A DNA stretch of 64,000 nt, taken from assembly GCF_002161355.1 (NCBI RefSeq), contig NZ_NFHL01000001.1, positions 1 through 64,000 of the forward strand, written 5' to 3'. A program made the position numbers and the translations under genes. Shown here in pieces: positions 23,815-32,685 of the stretch. The notes below the pieces were generated by a model. The model was given only the letters and a program-made list of their open reading frames with translations, was not told where the DNA came from and searched no databases. The DNA comes from Lachnoclostridium sp. An76. Its GTDB lineage: Bacteria; Bacillota; Clostridia; Lachnospirales; Lachnospiraceae. How positions within the stretch are numbered: position 1 is the stretch's first letter; every line of letters starts with the position of its first letter.

Positions 23815-25299
23815 ATGGATAACAGAAATGCAGGTATGGAGAGAAATATGGAGAACAGCAGAATGAGTCTGGCCGAGAGGGAACTGGAGATCCCTGTATC
23901 TGAGCCGGAAAGACAATACTATTTTATCGAAAGGGCAAGGAAGGATCTGGAAAAAATGAAAGAGGCTGCCGGGCGGCAGCTTACTTTCTGCGTCACCACC
24001 TTTGGGTGCCAGATGAATGCGAGAGATTCTGAAAAACTTGTCGGCATACTGGAACAGATCGGGTACATAGAAGAGACAGACGAAGAAAAAGCAGATTTTG
24101 TCATCTACAATACGTGCACTGTGCGCGAAAATGCAAATCAGCGTGTGTACGGAAGACTTGGACAGCTCGGCCATATCAAGAAGAAAAACCCGCATATGAT
24201 GATTGCTCTGTGCGGCTGCATGATGCAGGAGCCGGAAGTTGTGGAAAAGCTGAAGAAGAGCTATCGGTTTATCGACCTCATCTTTGGGACCCACAATATT
24301 TATAAATTTGCAGAGCTTCTCGCCACGCGCATGGAGTCCGGGCGCATGGTCATCGACATCTGGAAAGATACGGACAAGATCGTGGAGGACCTTCCGAGCG
24401 AGAGAAAGTATCCGTTTAAATCCGGGGTCAACATCATGTTTGGCTGCAATAATTTCTGCAGCTACTGTATCGTACCTTATGTAAGGGGGCGTGAGAGGAG
24501 CCGTGACCCGAAAGCGATCATCCGTGAGATCGAGCGGCTTGTCGCTGACGGCGTGGTGGAGGTCATGCTCCTGGGCCAGAATGTCAACTCTTACGGCAAG
24601 ACTCTGGAAGAGCCGATGACATTTGCCCAGCTGTTAAAGGAGATCGAGAAGATAGACGGCCTGGAAAGGATCCGTTTCATGACTTCTCATCCAAAGGACC
24701 TCTCGGACGAACTGATCGAAGTAATGGGACAGTCAAAGAAGATCTGCCGTCATCTCCATCTCCCTGTCCAGTCAGGGAGCACGCGGATCCTGGAGAAGAT
24801 GAACCGCAGATATACAAAAGAACACTATCTGGAGCTGGTCAGAAAGATCCGGGCGGCAGTGCCGGACATCTCCCTGACCACGGATATCATCGTGGGATTT
24901 CCGGGAGAGACAGAGGAAGATTTCCAGGAGACTCTGGATGTGGTGCGGCAGGTGCGGTATGACAGTGCCTTTACCTTTATTTACTCCAAACGGACCGGGA
25001 CTCCTGCGGCGGCGATGGAAGACCAGGTCCCCGCGGACGTGGTGAAGGATCGTTTTGACCGCCTCCTGGCGGAAGTGCAGAGGATCGCCGGGGAAATGTG
25101 CGCCGTCCATCAGGGAAGCGTGCAGACTGTGCTCGTGGAATCCGTAAATGAGCATGATCCGAAGCTCATGACAGGACGGCTGAGTAATAACCTGCTCGTA
25201 CACTTCCCGGGGGATGAGTCCCTCATCGGGAAACTGGTGGAGGTCAGTTTGGATGAGTGCAGGGGGTTCTACTACATCGGGAGGCAGATCTGTATTTGA
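23815..25299 (+). CDS. miaB: tRNA-2-methylthio-N6-dimethylallyladenosine synthase MiaB
   Basis: This 494-aa radical-SAM methylthiotransferase modifies A37 of tRNAs reading UNN codons. It has the UPF0004 domain with CVTTFGCQMNARDSE, CTVRENA and CGCMMQEP cysteines, the radical-SAM CxxxCxxC in FGCNNFCSYCIVPYVRGRE, and a C-terminal TRAM domain (VLVESVNEHDPKLMTGRL). The precise start is unsure: ATG 23815, 23836 and 23848 are all possible, none with a strong ribosome binding site. The last codons lie inside the left arm of a long palindrome, whose end reaches 25286. Confidence 0.95.
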   Translation: MDNRNAGMERNMENSRMSLAERELEIPVSEPERQYYFIERARKDLEKMKEAAGRQLTFCVTTFGCQMNARDSEKLVGILEQIGYIEETDEEKADFVIYNTCTVRENANQRVYGRLGQLGHIKKKNPHMMIALCGCMMQEPEVVEKLKKSYRFIDLIFGTHNIYKFAELLATRMESGRMVIDIWKDTDKIVEDLPSERKYPFKSGVNIMFGCNNFCSYCIVPYVRGRERSRDPKAIIREIERLVADGVVEVMLLGQNVNSYGKTLEEPMTFAQLLKEIEKIDGLERIRFMTSHPKDLSDELIEVMGQSKKICRHLHLPVQSGSTRILEKMNRRYTKEHYLELVRKIRAAVPDISLTTDIIVGFPGETEEDFQETLDVVRQVRYDSAFTFIYSKRTGTPAAAMEDQVPADVVKDRFDRLLAEVQRIAGEMCAVHQGSVQTVLVESVNEHDPKLMTGRLSNNLLVHFPGDESLIGKLVEVSLDECRGFYYIGRQICI

Positions 25300-25637
25300 G
25301 GGGGAGCCTTCCTTGTAAATATGCCGTCCGAAAACCGTGGGTTTAATGCAGACGTTTTCGCGGCGGGCGGGGATATGGCTCAGGTTCCGGTTCCGTAATC
25401 TGGGAAAGACGTAAAAGGGAGAAAGCATGGCTAAAAGCAATTGTCCGGCGGAAGATTCGGCTCCGCCTCAGGCATCCGCCGGACAATTAACGCCACGCTT
25501 TCTCCCTTTAAGTCTTTCCGGCAGATTACTCCAAGTCACCGCCGCCATATCCCCGCGCTGAATACGTCTTCCATCCCTGCGTTTCACTGTTTTCGTCCGA
25601 TTTACTTGATCAGCCGGCTCCCCACAAATACAGATTT
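25286..25637. repeat. Large imperfect palindrome between miaB and spoIIIAA
   Basis: Two arms of about 165 bp (25286-25452 and 25475-25637) are reverse complements with gaps. Best-paired parts: ATCTGTATTTG near the outer ends, GAAAAC.GTG, GCGGGGATATGGC, TAATCTG, AAAGAC followed by AAAGGGAGAAAGC, and a perfect 14-bp inner stem AATTGTCCGGCGGA (25439-25452 with 25475-25488). A 22-base loop is at the centre. The left end includes the miaB stop codon, and the right end stops 2 bases before the spoIIIAA -35. It could be a MITE-like insertion, a structured RNA, or a transcription block. No T-run follows the inner hairpin. No protein is credible here. Confidence 0.75.
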
Positions 25638-25639
25638 AA

Positions 25640-25668
25640 GGAATATTTTGCTGCCCCGTACATATATT
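25640..25668 (+). promoter_or_regulatory. Candidate sigma-E promoter of the spoIIIA operon
   Basis: GGAATATT (25640-25647) and CATATATT (25661-25668) are 13 bp apart and match sigma-E -35 and -10 elements well. The spoIIIA operon is sigma-E-dependent in B. subtilis. The predicted leader would be only about 13 bases, which is short. Confidence 0.5.
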
Positions 25669-25687
25669 GTGTAAAGAGGTGGACAAG

Positions 25688-26626
25688 ATGGAAAGAAGGG
25701 ATAGAAAAGCACAGATACTGAATATTCTGGCTAAGAATGTGCGCAGGATCGTGGAGAGGGATGTCCCGGATGTTTCCGGGCTCCAGGAGATCCGGCTCCG
25801 GACGGGGCAGCCGCTCCGGGTCCTGCGCGGAAACAGGGAAACTGTCCTGCCGGAAGAGGGACAGCCGCATATCGTTACTAAGGAAGAGATGAGGGAGACA
25901 ATGGAGTATATCAGCCATTACTCCCTCTATGCATATGAAAATGAATTAAGGCAGGGTTTCCTGACAGTGGAAGGAGGGCACAGAGTAGGAGTGGCAGGAA
26001 AAGTGATCATGGAAAAAGACAAGGTGAAAAATATCCAGTACATATCATCCGTCAACATCCGTGTATCCCATGAGGTGCTCGGGTGCGCGGACAGACTCCT
26101 CCCGTATATCACGAAGAATATGCAGGTATGCCATACTCTGATCATCTCGCCGCCGTGCTGTGGGAAGACGACCCTGATCCGGGATCTGATCCGGCAGATC
26201 TCGGACGGCAACCAGTATGTGAAAGGCTGTTCTGTCGGGGTGGTGGATGAGCGCTCAGAGCTGGGCGGCTGTTATCTGGGGATCGCCCAGAACCACCTGG
26301 GCACGAGAACGGACATCCTGGACTGCTGTCCGAAAGCAGAAGGCATGATCATGCTGATCCGTTCTATGTCGCCGCAGGTGATCGCGGTGGATGAGATCGG
26401 TACAAGCGAGGATATCCATGCGATCGAATATGCCATGCAGTGCGGGTGCAAACTGATCGCCAGTGTACACGGGCTGGATATGGATGAGGCGACAAAGAAA
26501 CCGGTACTCGGAGAGCTGATCAGGAGAAGGATGTTTGAGCGGTATGTGGTGCTGGGAAACGGGGAAAGGCCCGGGGAGATCCGGGGAGTCTATGATGAGC
26601 GGGGGAGCGTGCTGTGCAGAGAGTGA
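25688..26626 (+). CDS. spoIIIAA: Stage III sporulation protein AA
   Basis: This 312-aa ATPase powers the SpoIIIA-SpoIIQ channel between mother cell and forespore. Its P-loop is PPCCGKTTLIRDL (mid-protein), with a Walker-B-like VIAVDEIGT and a sensor around SVHGLDM; it is related to type II/IV secretion ATPases. ATG 25688 lies after GAGGTGG; the frame goes back to TTG 25667 but that lies in the promoter -10. It opens the eight-gene spoIIIA operon and overlaps spoIIIAB by 13 bases. Confidence 0.95.
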   Translation: MERRDRKAQILNILAKNVRRIVERDVPDVSGLQEIRLRTGQPLRVLRGNRETVLPEEGQPHIVTKEEMRETMEYISHYSLYAYENELRQGFLTVEGGHRVGVAGKVIMEKDKVKNIQYISSVNIRVSHEVLGCADRLLPYITKNMQVCHTLIISPPCCGKTTLIRDLIRQISDGNQYVKGCSVGVVDERSELGGCYLGIAQNHLGTRTDILDCCPKAEGMIMLIRSMSPQVIAVDEIGTSEDIHAIEYAMQCGCKLIASVHGLDMDEATKKPVLGELIRRRMFERYVVLGNGERPGEIRGVYDERGSVLCRE

Positions 26627-27132
26627 TAGGGGGACTGCTGATCCTGACAGCGACAGGGGGAGCGGGATATGTATATGGAAAAGAATTGAAGAGGTATCTG
26701 GGGAGGCTTCTGTATTTCCGCTATGTGATGAGTCTGATCAAAGGTGAGATCGCCTACACCCATGCGCCGCTGCCGGAGATTTTTTCAGAGGTGGCAAGGA
26801 GAGTAAAAGAGCCTTATGACCGGTGGCTTATCCGGACAGCGGCGGAGATGGAGAAGAGAGACGAGTATGGATTTGCGCGGATGTGGAACCGATGCGTGGA
26901 CAGATATCTCGGGGAGCTGAACCTGAAATATGAACATTCGATCCTGGTAAAAGAACCAGGGACATTTCTTGGAAGCCTGGAGAAAGATACGCTGGACCAT
27001 GCGCTCCAGATGTACCTGAACAAGGTGGACCTGGAGATCGAAAAGCTGAGAGAGGGGCTGGCTTCAAAGATAAGAGTGGGAGGCTGTCTGGGTGTGATGA
27101 GCGGTGTTTTTCTCATTGTGATCCTGCTCTGA
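26614..27132 (+). CDS. spoIIIAB: Stage III sporulation protein AB
   Basis: This 172-aa component of the SpoIIIA channel resembles type II secretion GspF. It has an N-terminal helix (residues 3-20) and a C-terminal one (LGVMSGVFLIVILL). The start is GTG 26614 after GGGGGAG. It overlaps spoIIIAA by 13 bases, so translation is coupled. It is followed by spoIIIAC. Confidence 0.92.
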   Translation: MQRVIGGLLILTATGGAGYVYGKELKRYLGRLLYFRYVMSLIKGEIAYTHAPLPEIFSEVARRVKEPYDRWLIRTAAEMEKRDEYGFARMWNRCVDRYLGELNLKYEHSILVKEPGTFLGSLEKDTLDHALQMYLNKVDLEIEKLREGLASKIRVGGCLGVMSGVFLIVILL

Positions 27133-27145
27133 GTGTGGAGGGAGC

Positions 27146-27340
27146 ATGAATATAAGTCTGATTTTTAAGATCGCGGCAGTGGGGATCCTTGTATCCATAT
27201 TAAGCCAGGTGCTTAAGCACAGCGGCAGGGAAGAGCAGGCATTTCTGGCAAGCCTTGCCGGGCTGATCCTTGTGCTGTCATGGATCCTGCCGTATATATA
27301 TGACCTCTTCCTGTCGATACGCCAGCTCTTCGCGCTTTGA
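27146..27340 (+). CDS. spoIIIAC: Stage III sporulation protein AC
   Basis: This 64-aa membrane protein has two helices (residues 5-22 and 33-55), with the family pattern ISLIFKIAAVGILVSILSQVL. It is an inner-membrane part of the SpoIIIA complex. It starts at ATG 27146 after GTGGAGGG. Confidence 0.93.
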   Translation: MNISLIFKIAAVGILVSILSQVLKHSGREEQAFLASLAGLILVLSWILPYIYDLFLSIRQLFAL

Positions 27341-27397
27341 GAGAACGCAGCGTAAGAGACGTCAGGAACAGGGACACTGAAATGAGGAGGTGGCAGA

Positions 27398-27784
27398 ATG
27401 AGCATGATCCAGGTGGGGATCATCGGGGTCATCGGAGCGGTCCTTGCCATACAGCTCAAAAGCGGAAAGGCCGAGTATGGGATCTATGTCAGTGTGGCGG
27501 TAAGTATTGTCCTGTTTTCGTTTATCGTGGACAGGCTGGGAGTATTTATAAGTACAGTGGGACAGATCGCTTCCTATATCGATATGGATGCCGGCTACCT
27601 TGCCACCATGTTGAAAATGATCGGTATTACTTATATCGCGGAGTTTTCATCAGGCATCTGCAGAGATGCGGGATACCAGACGATAGCGGGACAGATTGAA
27701 ATATTCGGGAAGCTGACGATACTGGCTCTCGGGATGCCTGTGCTTCTGGCTCTTCTTGAGACGATCCGGGAGTTTTTATCATGA
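27398..27784 (+). CDS. spoIIIAD: Stage III sporulation protein AD
   Basis: This 128-aa membrane protein has about four helices and the sequence TYIAEFSSGICRDAGYQTIAGQIEIFGKL, the hallmark of the AC/AD family. It stops overlapping spoIIIAE by 4 bases. GAGGAGG precedes ATG 27398. Confidence 0.93.
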   Translation: MSMIQVGIIGVIGAVLAIQLKSGKAEYGIYVSVAVSIVLFSFIVDRLGVFISTVGQIASYIDMDAGYLATMLKMIGITYIAEFSSGICRDAGYQTIAGQIEIFGKLTILALGMPVLLALLETIREFLS

Positions 27785-28959
27785 GCGGCGGGAAAAGGCA
27801 GTTCCTGTTTACGATCTTCCTCGTCCTTCTTGTGTTCGGACTGGGAACGAGGATCGTGAATGCGGAGGAGCAAAAAAGCGGAGAAGGAGACGGGGATGCA
27901 GTCCAGGAGAAGATCGAGGAGGCGATCCTCTCGGAATTTGACTTTGATGAGATCGAGCAAAGCCTGCAGGAAATGTTCCCGGATGAAAAGATCGAGTTTG
28001 GGGATGTAGTGACAGCGCTTATGTCAGGGGATGCGGAGGAAGCGGGAGGCGTACTCCTGGATTTCCTGTCGGATGTGGTCTCCTATGAGTTCAGGTATAA
28101 CTGGCACAATCTGGTCTATATACTGCTCATAGCCATTGCGGCGGCAGTATTCAGCAACTTTTCGGGAGCGTTTCAGAACCGTCAGATATCGGATATCAGT
28201 TTTTATGTACTGTACATGCTCCTGATCACGCTCTGCCTGACGTCCTTTCAGACAGCCGCGCAGGGACTGGAGGGGCGGCTGGACTCTGTGGTAGAATTCA
28301 TGCGCGTCCTCTGCCCCAGTTATTTCCTGGCTGTGGCGTTTGCCTCTGGGAGTGTCACATCTGTATTCTTTTATAATGTGATCCTTTTGCTTATCTATGT
28401 AGTGGAGCTTGTGATCATCCGGTTTGTGCTGCCGGTCATCCACATTTATATCATGATCCGCGTCCTGGGCAATCTGACGGGGGAGGATTTTCTCTCAGAG
28501 TCCGCAGAACTGATGCACAAGGTGGTGGCGTGGATCCTGAAAACACTGCTGGCGTGTGTGATCGGAGTAAATGTCGTACAGGGGCTTCTGGCTCCTGCCA
28601 TAGATACGCTGAAAAGAAGCGCGCTTACCAGGACCGCGGAAGCGCTGCCCTGGGTGGGGAATGCGATGGGCGGAGCCGCGGAGATCTTTTTGGGGACAGC
28701 GGTCCTGATAAAGAACGGTATCGGGATGGCAGGGGCAGTCATCGCGGTCCTCATCTGTCTCGGCCCGATCGTACAGCTGGCGCTGATGGCATTGATGTAT
28801 AAGGTGGCGGCGGCTCTTGTGCAGCCGGTATCTGACAAAAGGATCACTGCGTGTATCAGCGGAGTCAGCGAGGGGTATGAACTCCTGGTCAGAGTCATTT
28901 TTACAGTGGGGCTTTTGTTCCTGCTGACGATCGCGGTCGTCGCAGCATCAACATCCTGA
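27781..28959 (+). CDS. spoIIIAE: Stage III sporulation protein AE
   Basis: This 392-aa membrane subunit of the SpoIIIA channel has an N-terminal signal-like helix (residues 7-24), an acidic segment with EEQKSGEGDG, then about eight helices beginning NLVYILLIAIAAAVFSNF. It shares 4 bases with spoIIIAD. It is the largest membrane component and is essential for late engulfment-linked activation of sigma-G. Confidence 0.94.
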   Translation: MSGGKRQFLFTIFLVLLVFGLGTRIVNAEEQKSGEGDGDAVQEKIEEAILSEFDFDEIEQSLQEMFPDEKIEFGDVVTALMSGDAEEAGGVLLDFLSDVVSYEFRYNWHNLVYILLIAIAAAVFSNFSGAFQNRQISDISFYVLYMLLITLCLTSFQTAAQGLEGRLDSVVEFMRVLCPSYFLAVAFASGSVTSVFFYNVILLLIYVVELVIIRFVLPVIHIYIMIRVLGNLTGEDFLSESAELMHKVVAWILKTLLACVIGVNVVQGLLAPAIDTLKRSALTRTAEALPWVGNAMGGAAEIFLGTAVLIKNGIGMAGAVIAVLICLGPIVQLALMALMYKVAAALVQPVSDKRITACISGVSEGYELLVRVIFTVGLLFLLTIAVVAASTS

Positions 28960-29066
28960 GCAGGACAAAAGAGACACGGACTTCTGCTGCTGATTTATCG
29001 CAGAGGAGAGACCAACACTGAAGAGGGATTAAAGCAGAGGAGCGGTTCACGCTGAGGGGGAAAGGT

Positions 29067-29516
29067 ATGCTGGAAGAGATTTACGGATGGATACAGGATA
29101 TCTCGGTCTATCTGATCGTGATGGCGGCTGTGATGCACGCCATACCCGGGAAGGATTACGGAAAATATATCCGGTTCTTTTCCGGTCTGGTGCTGATCCT
29201 GATGCTCTCGTCCCCTTTGCTCCGGCTGGCGGGAATGGAAGGGACATTCCGGACACTGTACAAAGGAAAAGAGTATGAGATGGAGCGCCGGGAGATCGAG
29301 CAGGCTGAGGAACTCTATGAGCAGTCTGGGATTTTTGATTTCCTCGGAACGGATCCGGAGGAAGAGGATGAGACAGGGGAGAGCAGTGTGGCAGATGGAG
29401 AGAAAATTTGGAATGGAAGTCAGGATAGCGGTGAGGCGGGCAGCCAGGATAGTGTTCAGGACGATGTCCAAAATGAGGGGATGATCGAAGTGGAGGAGAT
29501 AGAGATTGGGAAGTGA
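29067..29516 (+). CDS. spoIIIAF: Stage III sporulation protein AF
   Basis: This 149-aa protein has two N-terminal membrane helices (about residues 10-25 and 34-54), followed by an acidic soluble tail rich in Gly/Ser/Asp. ATG 29067 is preceded by GAGGGGGAAAGG. The stop overlaps the start of spoIIIAG by 11 bases. The tail is longer and more acidic than in Bacillus. Confidence 0.9.
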   Translation: MLEEIYGWIQDISVYLIVMAAVMHAIPGKDYGKYIRFFSGLVLILMLSSPLLRLAGMEGTFRTLYKGKEYEMERREIEQAEELYEQSGIFDFLGTDPEEEDETGESSVADGEKIWNGSQDSGEAGSQDSVQDDVQNEGMIEVEEIEIGK

Positions 29517-30108
29517 AAAATGGAAGCAGTGGCTCTCGGGACTTCGCACAGGCGAGAAGCTGCCGAAGAAAAACCAGCTCCTCCTTATCCTGCTGGCGGG
29601 GATACTCCTCCTTGTTATCGTATTCCCTGTCCCTGAGCAGTCAGGAAGCAGCCCGGATCAGAAAACAGAAGATACAGAACAGGTTCTCTCGTCTGATATC
29701 CGGGATAACGGGGAGTATGAGAAATATCTGGAGGAGAAGACTGCCCGGGTCCTGGAGGATGTGGAAGGGGTCGGGGAAGTCACGGTGATGATCACACTGA
29801 AGTCGGACGGGCAGAAGATTATTGAGAAAGACCAGTCAAGCTCCAGCCAGTCCACGGACGAGGCGGACTCGGGCGGGGGCACAAGGAGCGTGGAGGACCA
29901 GTCATCAGACAAGACGAGCATCTATGAGCAGGCAGCAGACGGAACGTCCACACCCTATGTGAGCAAAGAGCTGGCTCCGGAAGTGGAGGGGGTGGTAGTG
30001 ATCGCGGATGGCGGAGACAACGCAGTGGTCGCGCAGAATATTACTGAGGCGGTCCAGGCATTATTCGGAGTGGAGGCGCATAAGATTAAAATAATGAAAC
30101 GGGCTTAA
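29506..30108 (+). CDS. spoIIIAG: Stage III sporulation protein AG
   Basis: This 200-aa protein has a membrane helix at residues 24-43 (LLLILLAGILLLVIVF) and a soluble ring-building domain. VEGVGEVTVMITLKSDGQKII and APEVEGVVVIADGG are characteristic. It forms a secretin-like ring between the two membranes of mother cell and forespore. The start is TTG 29506, the only good one, with GGAGGAG 7-8 bases upstream and an overlap with spoIIIAF. A Ser/Gln/Asp-rich stretch in the middle is likely a flexible insertion. Confidence 0.93.
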   Translation: MGSEKWKQWLSGLRTGEKLPKKNQLLLILLAGILLLVIVFPVPEQSGSSPDQKTEDTEQVLSSDIRDNGEYEKYLEEKTARVLEDVEGVGEVTVMITLKSDGQKIIEKDQSSSSQSTDEADSGGGTRSVEDQSSDKTSIYEQAADGTSTPYVSKELAPEVEGVVVIADGGDNAVVAQNITEAVQALFGVEAHKIKIMKRA

Positions 30109-30131
30109 TACATAGAAGGAGGATCATCAGT

Positions 30132-30743
30132 GTGAAACGATTATTTAAGAAAAACCAGATCATTATCGCAACGCTTGCGGTCATGATCGCAGTCGCCGGA
30201 TATCTCAACTATTCCGGAAAGCTGTTCGGTGATTCCGCGGACGGCACGGAAGAGGCGAACGCAGACCTGGCGAATCAGGAGCTTCTGGATATTTCGCAGG
30301 AGGATCTGGAGACAGGGACAGAGGACATTGAGAGCAATGACTCTGAGGTGGAGGGCACGCCTGGGGAAGCAGTGCTGACAAGCGGCGGCGCGGAGACGAC
30401 CGTAGCGCAGGCAAAGGTTACAAGAGAGCAGGTGCGCGCCCAGAATAAGGAGACGCTCCAGGGAATCATCGACAATACGAATCTAAGTGATGCGGAAAAG
30501 CAGTCCGCAGTGGATCAGATGGTACAGATGACCCAGATCGCGGAGCAGGAGGCGGCGATCGAGACGCTTATGGCGTCGAAAGGATTCTCTGAGGCAGTGG
30601 TAAGCCTTGACGCGGATTCAGCGGATGTGGTCGTTAAGGCGGAAGAGCTCACAGACGCCAACCGGGCGCAGATCGAGGATATCGTGACAAGGAAGACGGA
30701 GATCGCGCCGGAAAATATCGTGATCACGCCGATACACGAGTGA
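30132..30743 (+). CDS. spoIIIAH: Stage III sporulation protein AH
   Basis: This 203-aa protein has a single N-terminal helix (residues 8-24) and an ectodomain that binds forespore SpoIIQ to complete the channel. Family elements are QARVTREQVRAQNKE-like ARVTREQ spacing, then EAAIETLMASKGFSEAVV and VVVKAEELTDANRAQIEDIV. It starts with GTG 30132 after AAGGAGG. It closes the operon; a terminator follows at 30840. Confidence 0.93.
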   Translation: MKRLFKKNQIIIATLAVMIAVAGYLNYSGKLFGDSADGTEEANADLANQELLDISQEDLETGTEDIESNDSEVEGTPGEAVLTSGGAETTVAQAKVTREQVRAQNKETLQGIIDNTNLSDAEKQSAVDQMVQMTQIAEQEAAIETLMASKGFSEAVVSLDADSADVVVKAEELTDANRAQIEDIVTRKTEIAPENIVITPIHE

Positions 30744-30810
30744 GCTTTCTCTGATGAAACGAAAAACAAAATTCAAAGACAGTCCATGTTCTATCCAGTA
30801 CAATTTCATA

Positions 30811-30839
30811 TTGCGCGTCATATAAAAAGCGAGTATAAT
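30811..30839 (+). promoter_or_regulatory. Sigma-A promoter of prfC
   Basis: TTGCGC (30811-30816), 17-bp spacer, TATAAT (30834-30839). The predicted start (about 30846) lies inside the 5' arm of the hairpin at 30840-30861. Confidence 0.65.
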
Positions 30840-30865
30840 AGCGTCGATGTGCATCGGCGCTTTTA
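30840..30865 (+). terminator. Terminator of the spoIIIA operon
   Basis: AGCGTCGATG (30840-30849) pairs with CATCGGCGCT (30852-30861), then TTTTA. It begins one base after the prfC -10, so it can end spoIIIA transcripts while the prfC transcript lacks most of its 5' arm. Confidence 0.65.
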
Positions 30866-30937
30866 TCATTGGGAATGATAAGCCCGGATGCTTTTTCGAA
30901 AAGGAAGATTCAGATCATATAGAATAGAGGTAAAAGA

Positions 30938-32527
30938 ATGTCTGATATGAAAAGCGAGATCAAGAAGAGACGGACCTTTGCCATCATCTCCCACCCGGAT
31001 GCCGGCAAGACGACCCTGACAGAGAAATTCCTTCTCTACGGCGGCGTCATCAACACAGCGGGTTCCGTAAAAGGGAAGGCAACGGCAAAGCACGCGGTCT
31101 CAGACTGGATGGAGATCGAAAAAGAGAGAGGTATTTCGGTCACATCTTCAGTGCTCCAGTTTAATTACGGCGGATACTGTATCAATATCCTGGATACGCC
31201 GGGGCATCAGGACTTTTCGGAGGATACGTACCGCACTCTGATGGCGGCGGACTCCGCGGTCATGGTCATCGATGCGTCCAAGGGAGTGGAGGCACAGACG
31301 AGGAAGCTGTTCAAAGTCTGCGCCATGCGTCACATCCCGATCTTTACGTTTATCAATAAGATGGACCGGGATGCAAAGGATACCTTTGACCTTCTGGACG
31401 ACATCGAGAAGGAGCTGGGGATCCCGACCTGCCCGGTGAACTGGCCCATCGGATCGGGAAAGGCGTTCAAAGGCGTCTATGACCGGCAGAAAAAGGAAGT
31501 GGAGCTTTTTTCTGATACAAGGAAGGGGACTTCCATCGGGGAAGTAAAGAAAGTGGATATCAATAATCCGGAGGTAGACTGGCTTATCGGCACAGAGGCA
31601 AAGGTGACTCTCAATGAAGAGATCGAGCTTCTTGACGGAGCGTCCGCTGAGTTCGACCAGGAACTGGTTGATAAAGGAGAACTCTCACCGGTATTTTTCG
31701 GATCCGCGCTGACAAATTTCGGCGTTGAGACCTTTCTCCAGCATTTCCTGGCGATGACGACATCACCGCTTCCGAGGATGTCTGACCACGGGATGATCGA
31801 TCCGATGACAGAGCCGGATTTTTCAGCTTTTGTATTTAAGATCCAGGCGAATATGAACAAAGCCCACAGAGACAGGATCGCGTTTATGAGGATCTGTTCC
31901 GGCGAGTTCGACGCGGGGATGACCGTGTACCATGTCCAGGGCGGCAAGGATGTGCGCCTTTCCCAGCCACAGCAGATGATGGCGAGCGAGAGGAAGATCA
32001 TAGACAAAGCGTACGGGGGCGATATCATCGGCGTCTTTGATCCGGGCATCTTCTCGATCGGCGATACGCTGACCACATCGAAGGAGAAGTTTGCTTACGA
32101 AGGGATACCCACCTTTGCGCCGGAGCATTTCGCCCGAGTGCGCCAGGTAGATACGATGAAGAGAAAACAGTTCGTCAAGGGCATCAACCAGATTGCCCAG
32201 GAAGGTGCGATCCAGATCTTCCAGGAATACAATACCGGTATGGAAGAGATCATCGTGGGCGTTGTCGGTGTGCTCCAGTTCGATGTGCTGAAATACCGTC
32301 TGAAAAATGAATATAATGTAGAGATCATCCTGGAGAACCTTCCGTATGAGCATATCCGTTGGATCGAGAATGAGGGCATCGATCTGGACCGCATCAGCGG
32401 AACCTCGGATATGAAGAAGATCAAAGACCTGAAAGACAGGCCGCTCCTTCTCTTTGTGCATGAGTGGAGCATCCGCATGACCCAGGAGCGTAACGAAGGA
32501 CTGCTGCTGTCAGAGTTCGGACGATAA
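30938..32527 (+). CDS. prfC: Peptide chain release factor 3
   Basis: This 529-aa translation GTPase recycles RF1/RF2 after termination. The G domain has AIISHPDAGKTTLTEK (G1), a switch-I Thr in KERGISVTSS, DTPGHQDF (G3) and INKMDRDA (G4). Domains II and III follow. ATG 30938 is preceded by AGAGGTAAAAGA. It has its own promoter and sits alone between the spoIIIA operon and yqhY. Confidence 0.95.
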   Translation: MSDMKSEIKKRRTFAIISHPDAGKTTLTEKFLLYGGVINTAGSVKGKATAKHAVSDWMEIEKERGISVTSSVLQFNYGGYCINILDTPGHQDFSEDTYRTLMAADSAVMVIDASKGVEAQTRKLFKVCAMRHIPIFTFINKMDRDAKDTFDLLDDIEKELGIPTCPVNWPIGSGKAFKGVYDRQKKEVELFSDTRKGTSIGEVKKVDINNPEVDWLIGTEAKVTLNEEIELLDGASAEFDQELVDKGELSPVFFGSALTNFGVETFLQHFLAMTTSPLPRMSDHGMIDPMTEPDFSAFVFKIQANMNKAHRDRIAFMRICSGEFDAGMTVYHVQGGKDVRLSQPQQMMASERKIIDKAYGGDIIGVFDPGIFSIGDTLTTSKEKFAYEGIPTFAPEHFARVRQVDTMKRKQFVKGINQIAQEGAIQIFQEYNTGMEEIIVGVVGVLQFDVLKYRLKNEYNVEIILENLPYEHIRWIENEGIDLDRISGTSDMKKIKDLKDRPLLLFVHEWSIRMTQERNEGLLLSEFGR

Positions 32528-32621
32528 AAGGGACAGCAGGAGACATCAGGAGCCGGAACCGGTCCTGGTCCGATCAGGATCTGCCAGGACCCGTGCGGGG
32601 GAGCAGGGCAGAACTTTTTCT

Positions 32622-32649
32622 TTGCAAACACCGGGATATTTGTTATAAT
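32622..32649 (+). promoter_or_regulatory. Sigma-A promoter of yqhY
   Basis: TTGCAA (32622-32627), 16-bp spacer, TATAAT (32644-32649). The start is predicted near 32656, 30 bases before the ATG. Confidence 0.75.
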
Positions 32650-32685
32650 GGGGAAAGAGATCAGACAAAACGGGAGGTTTTGAAT

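Noticed and set aside
25441-25674. 77-codon open frame in the miaB-spoIIIAA spacer
   Set aside because: It spans the palindrome's right half and the sigma-E promoter and has no family features or ribosome binding site.
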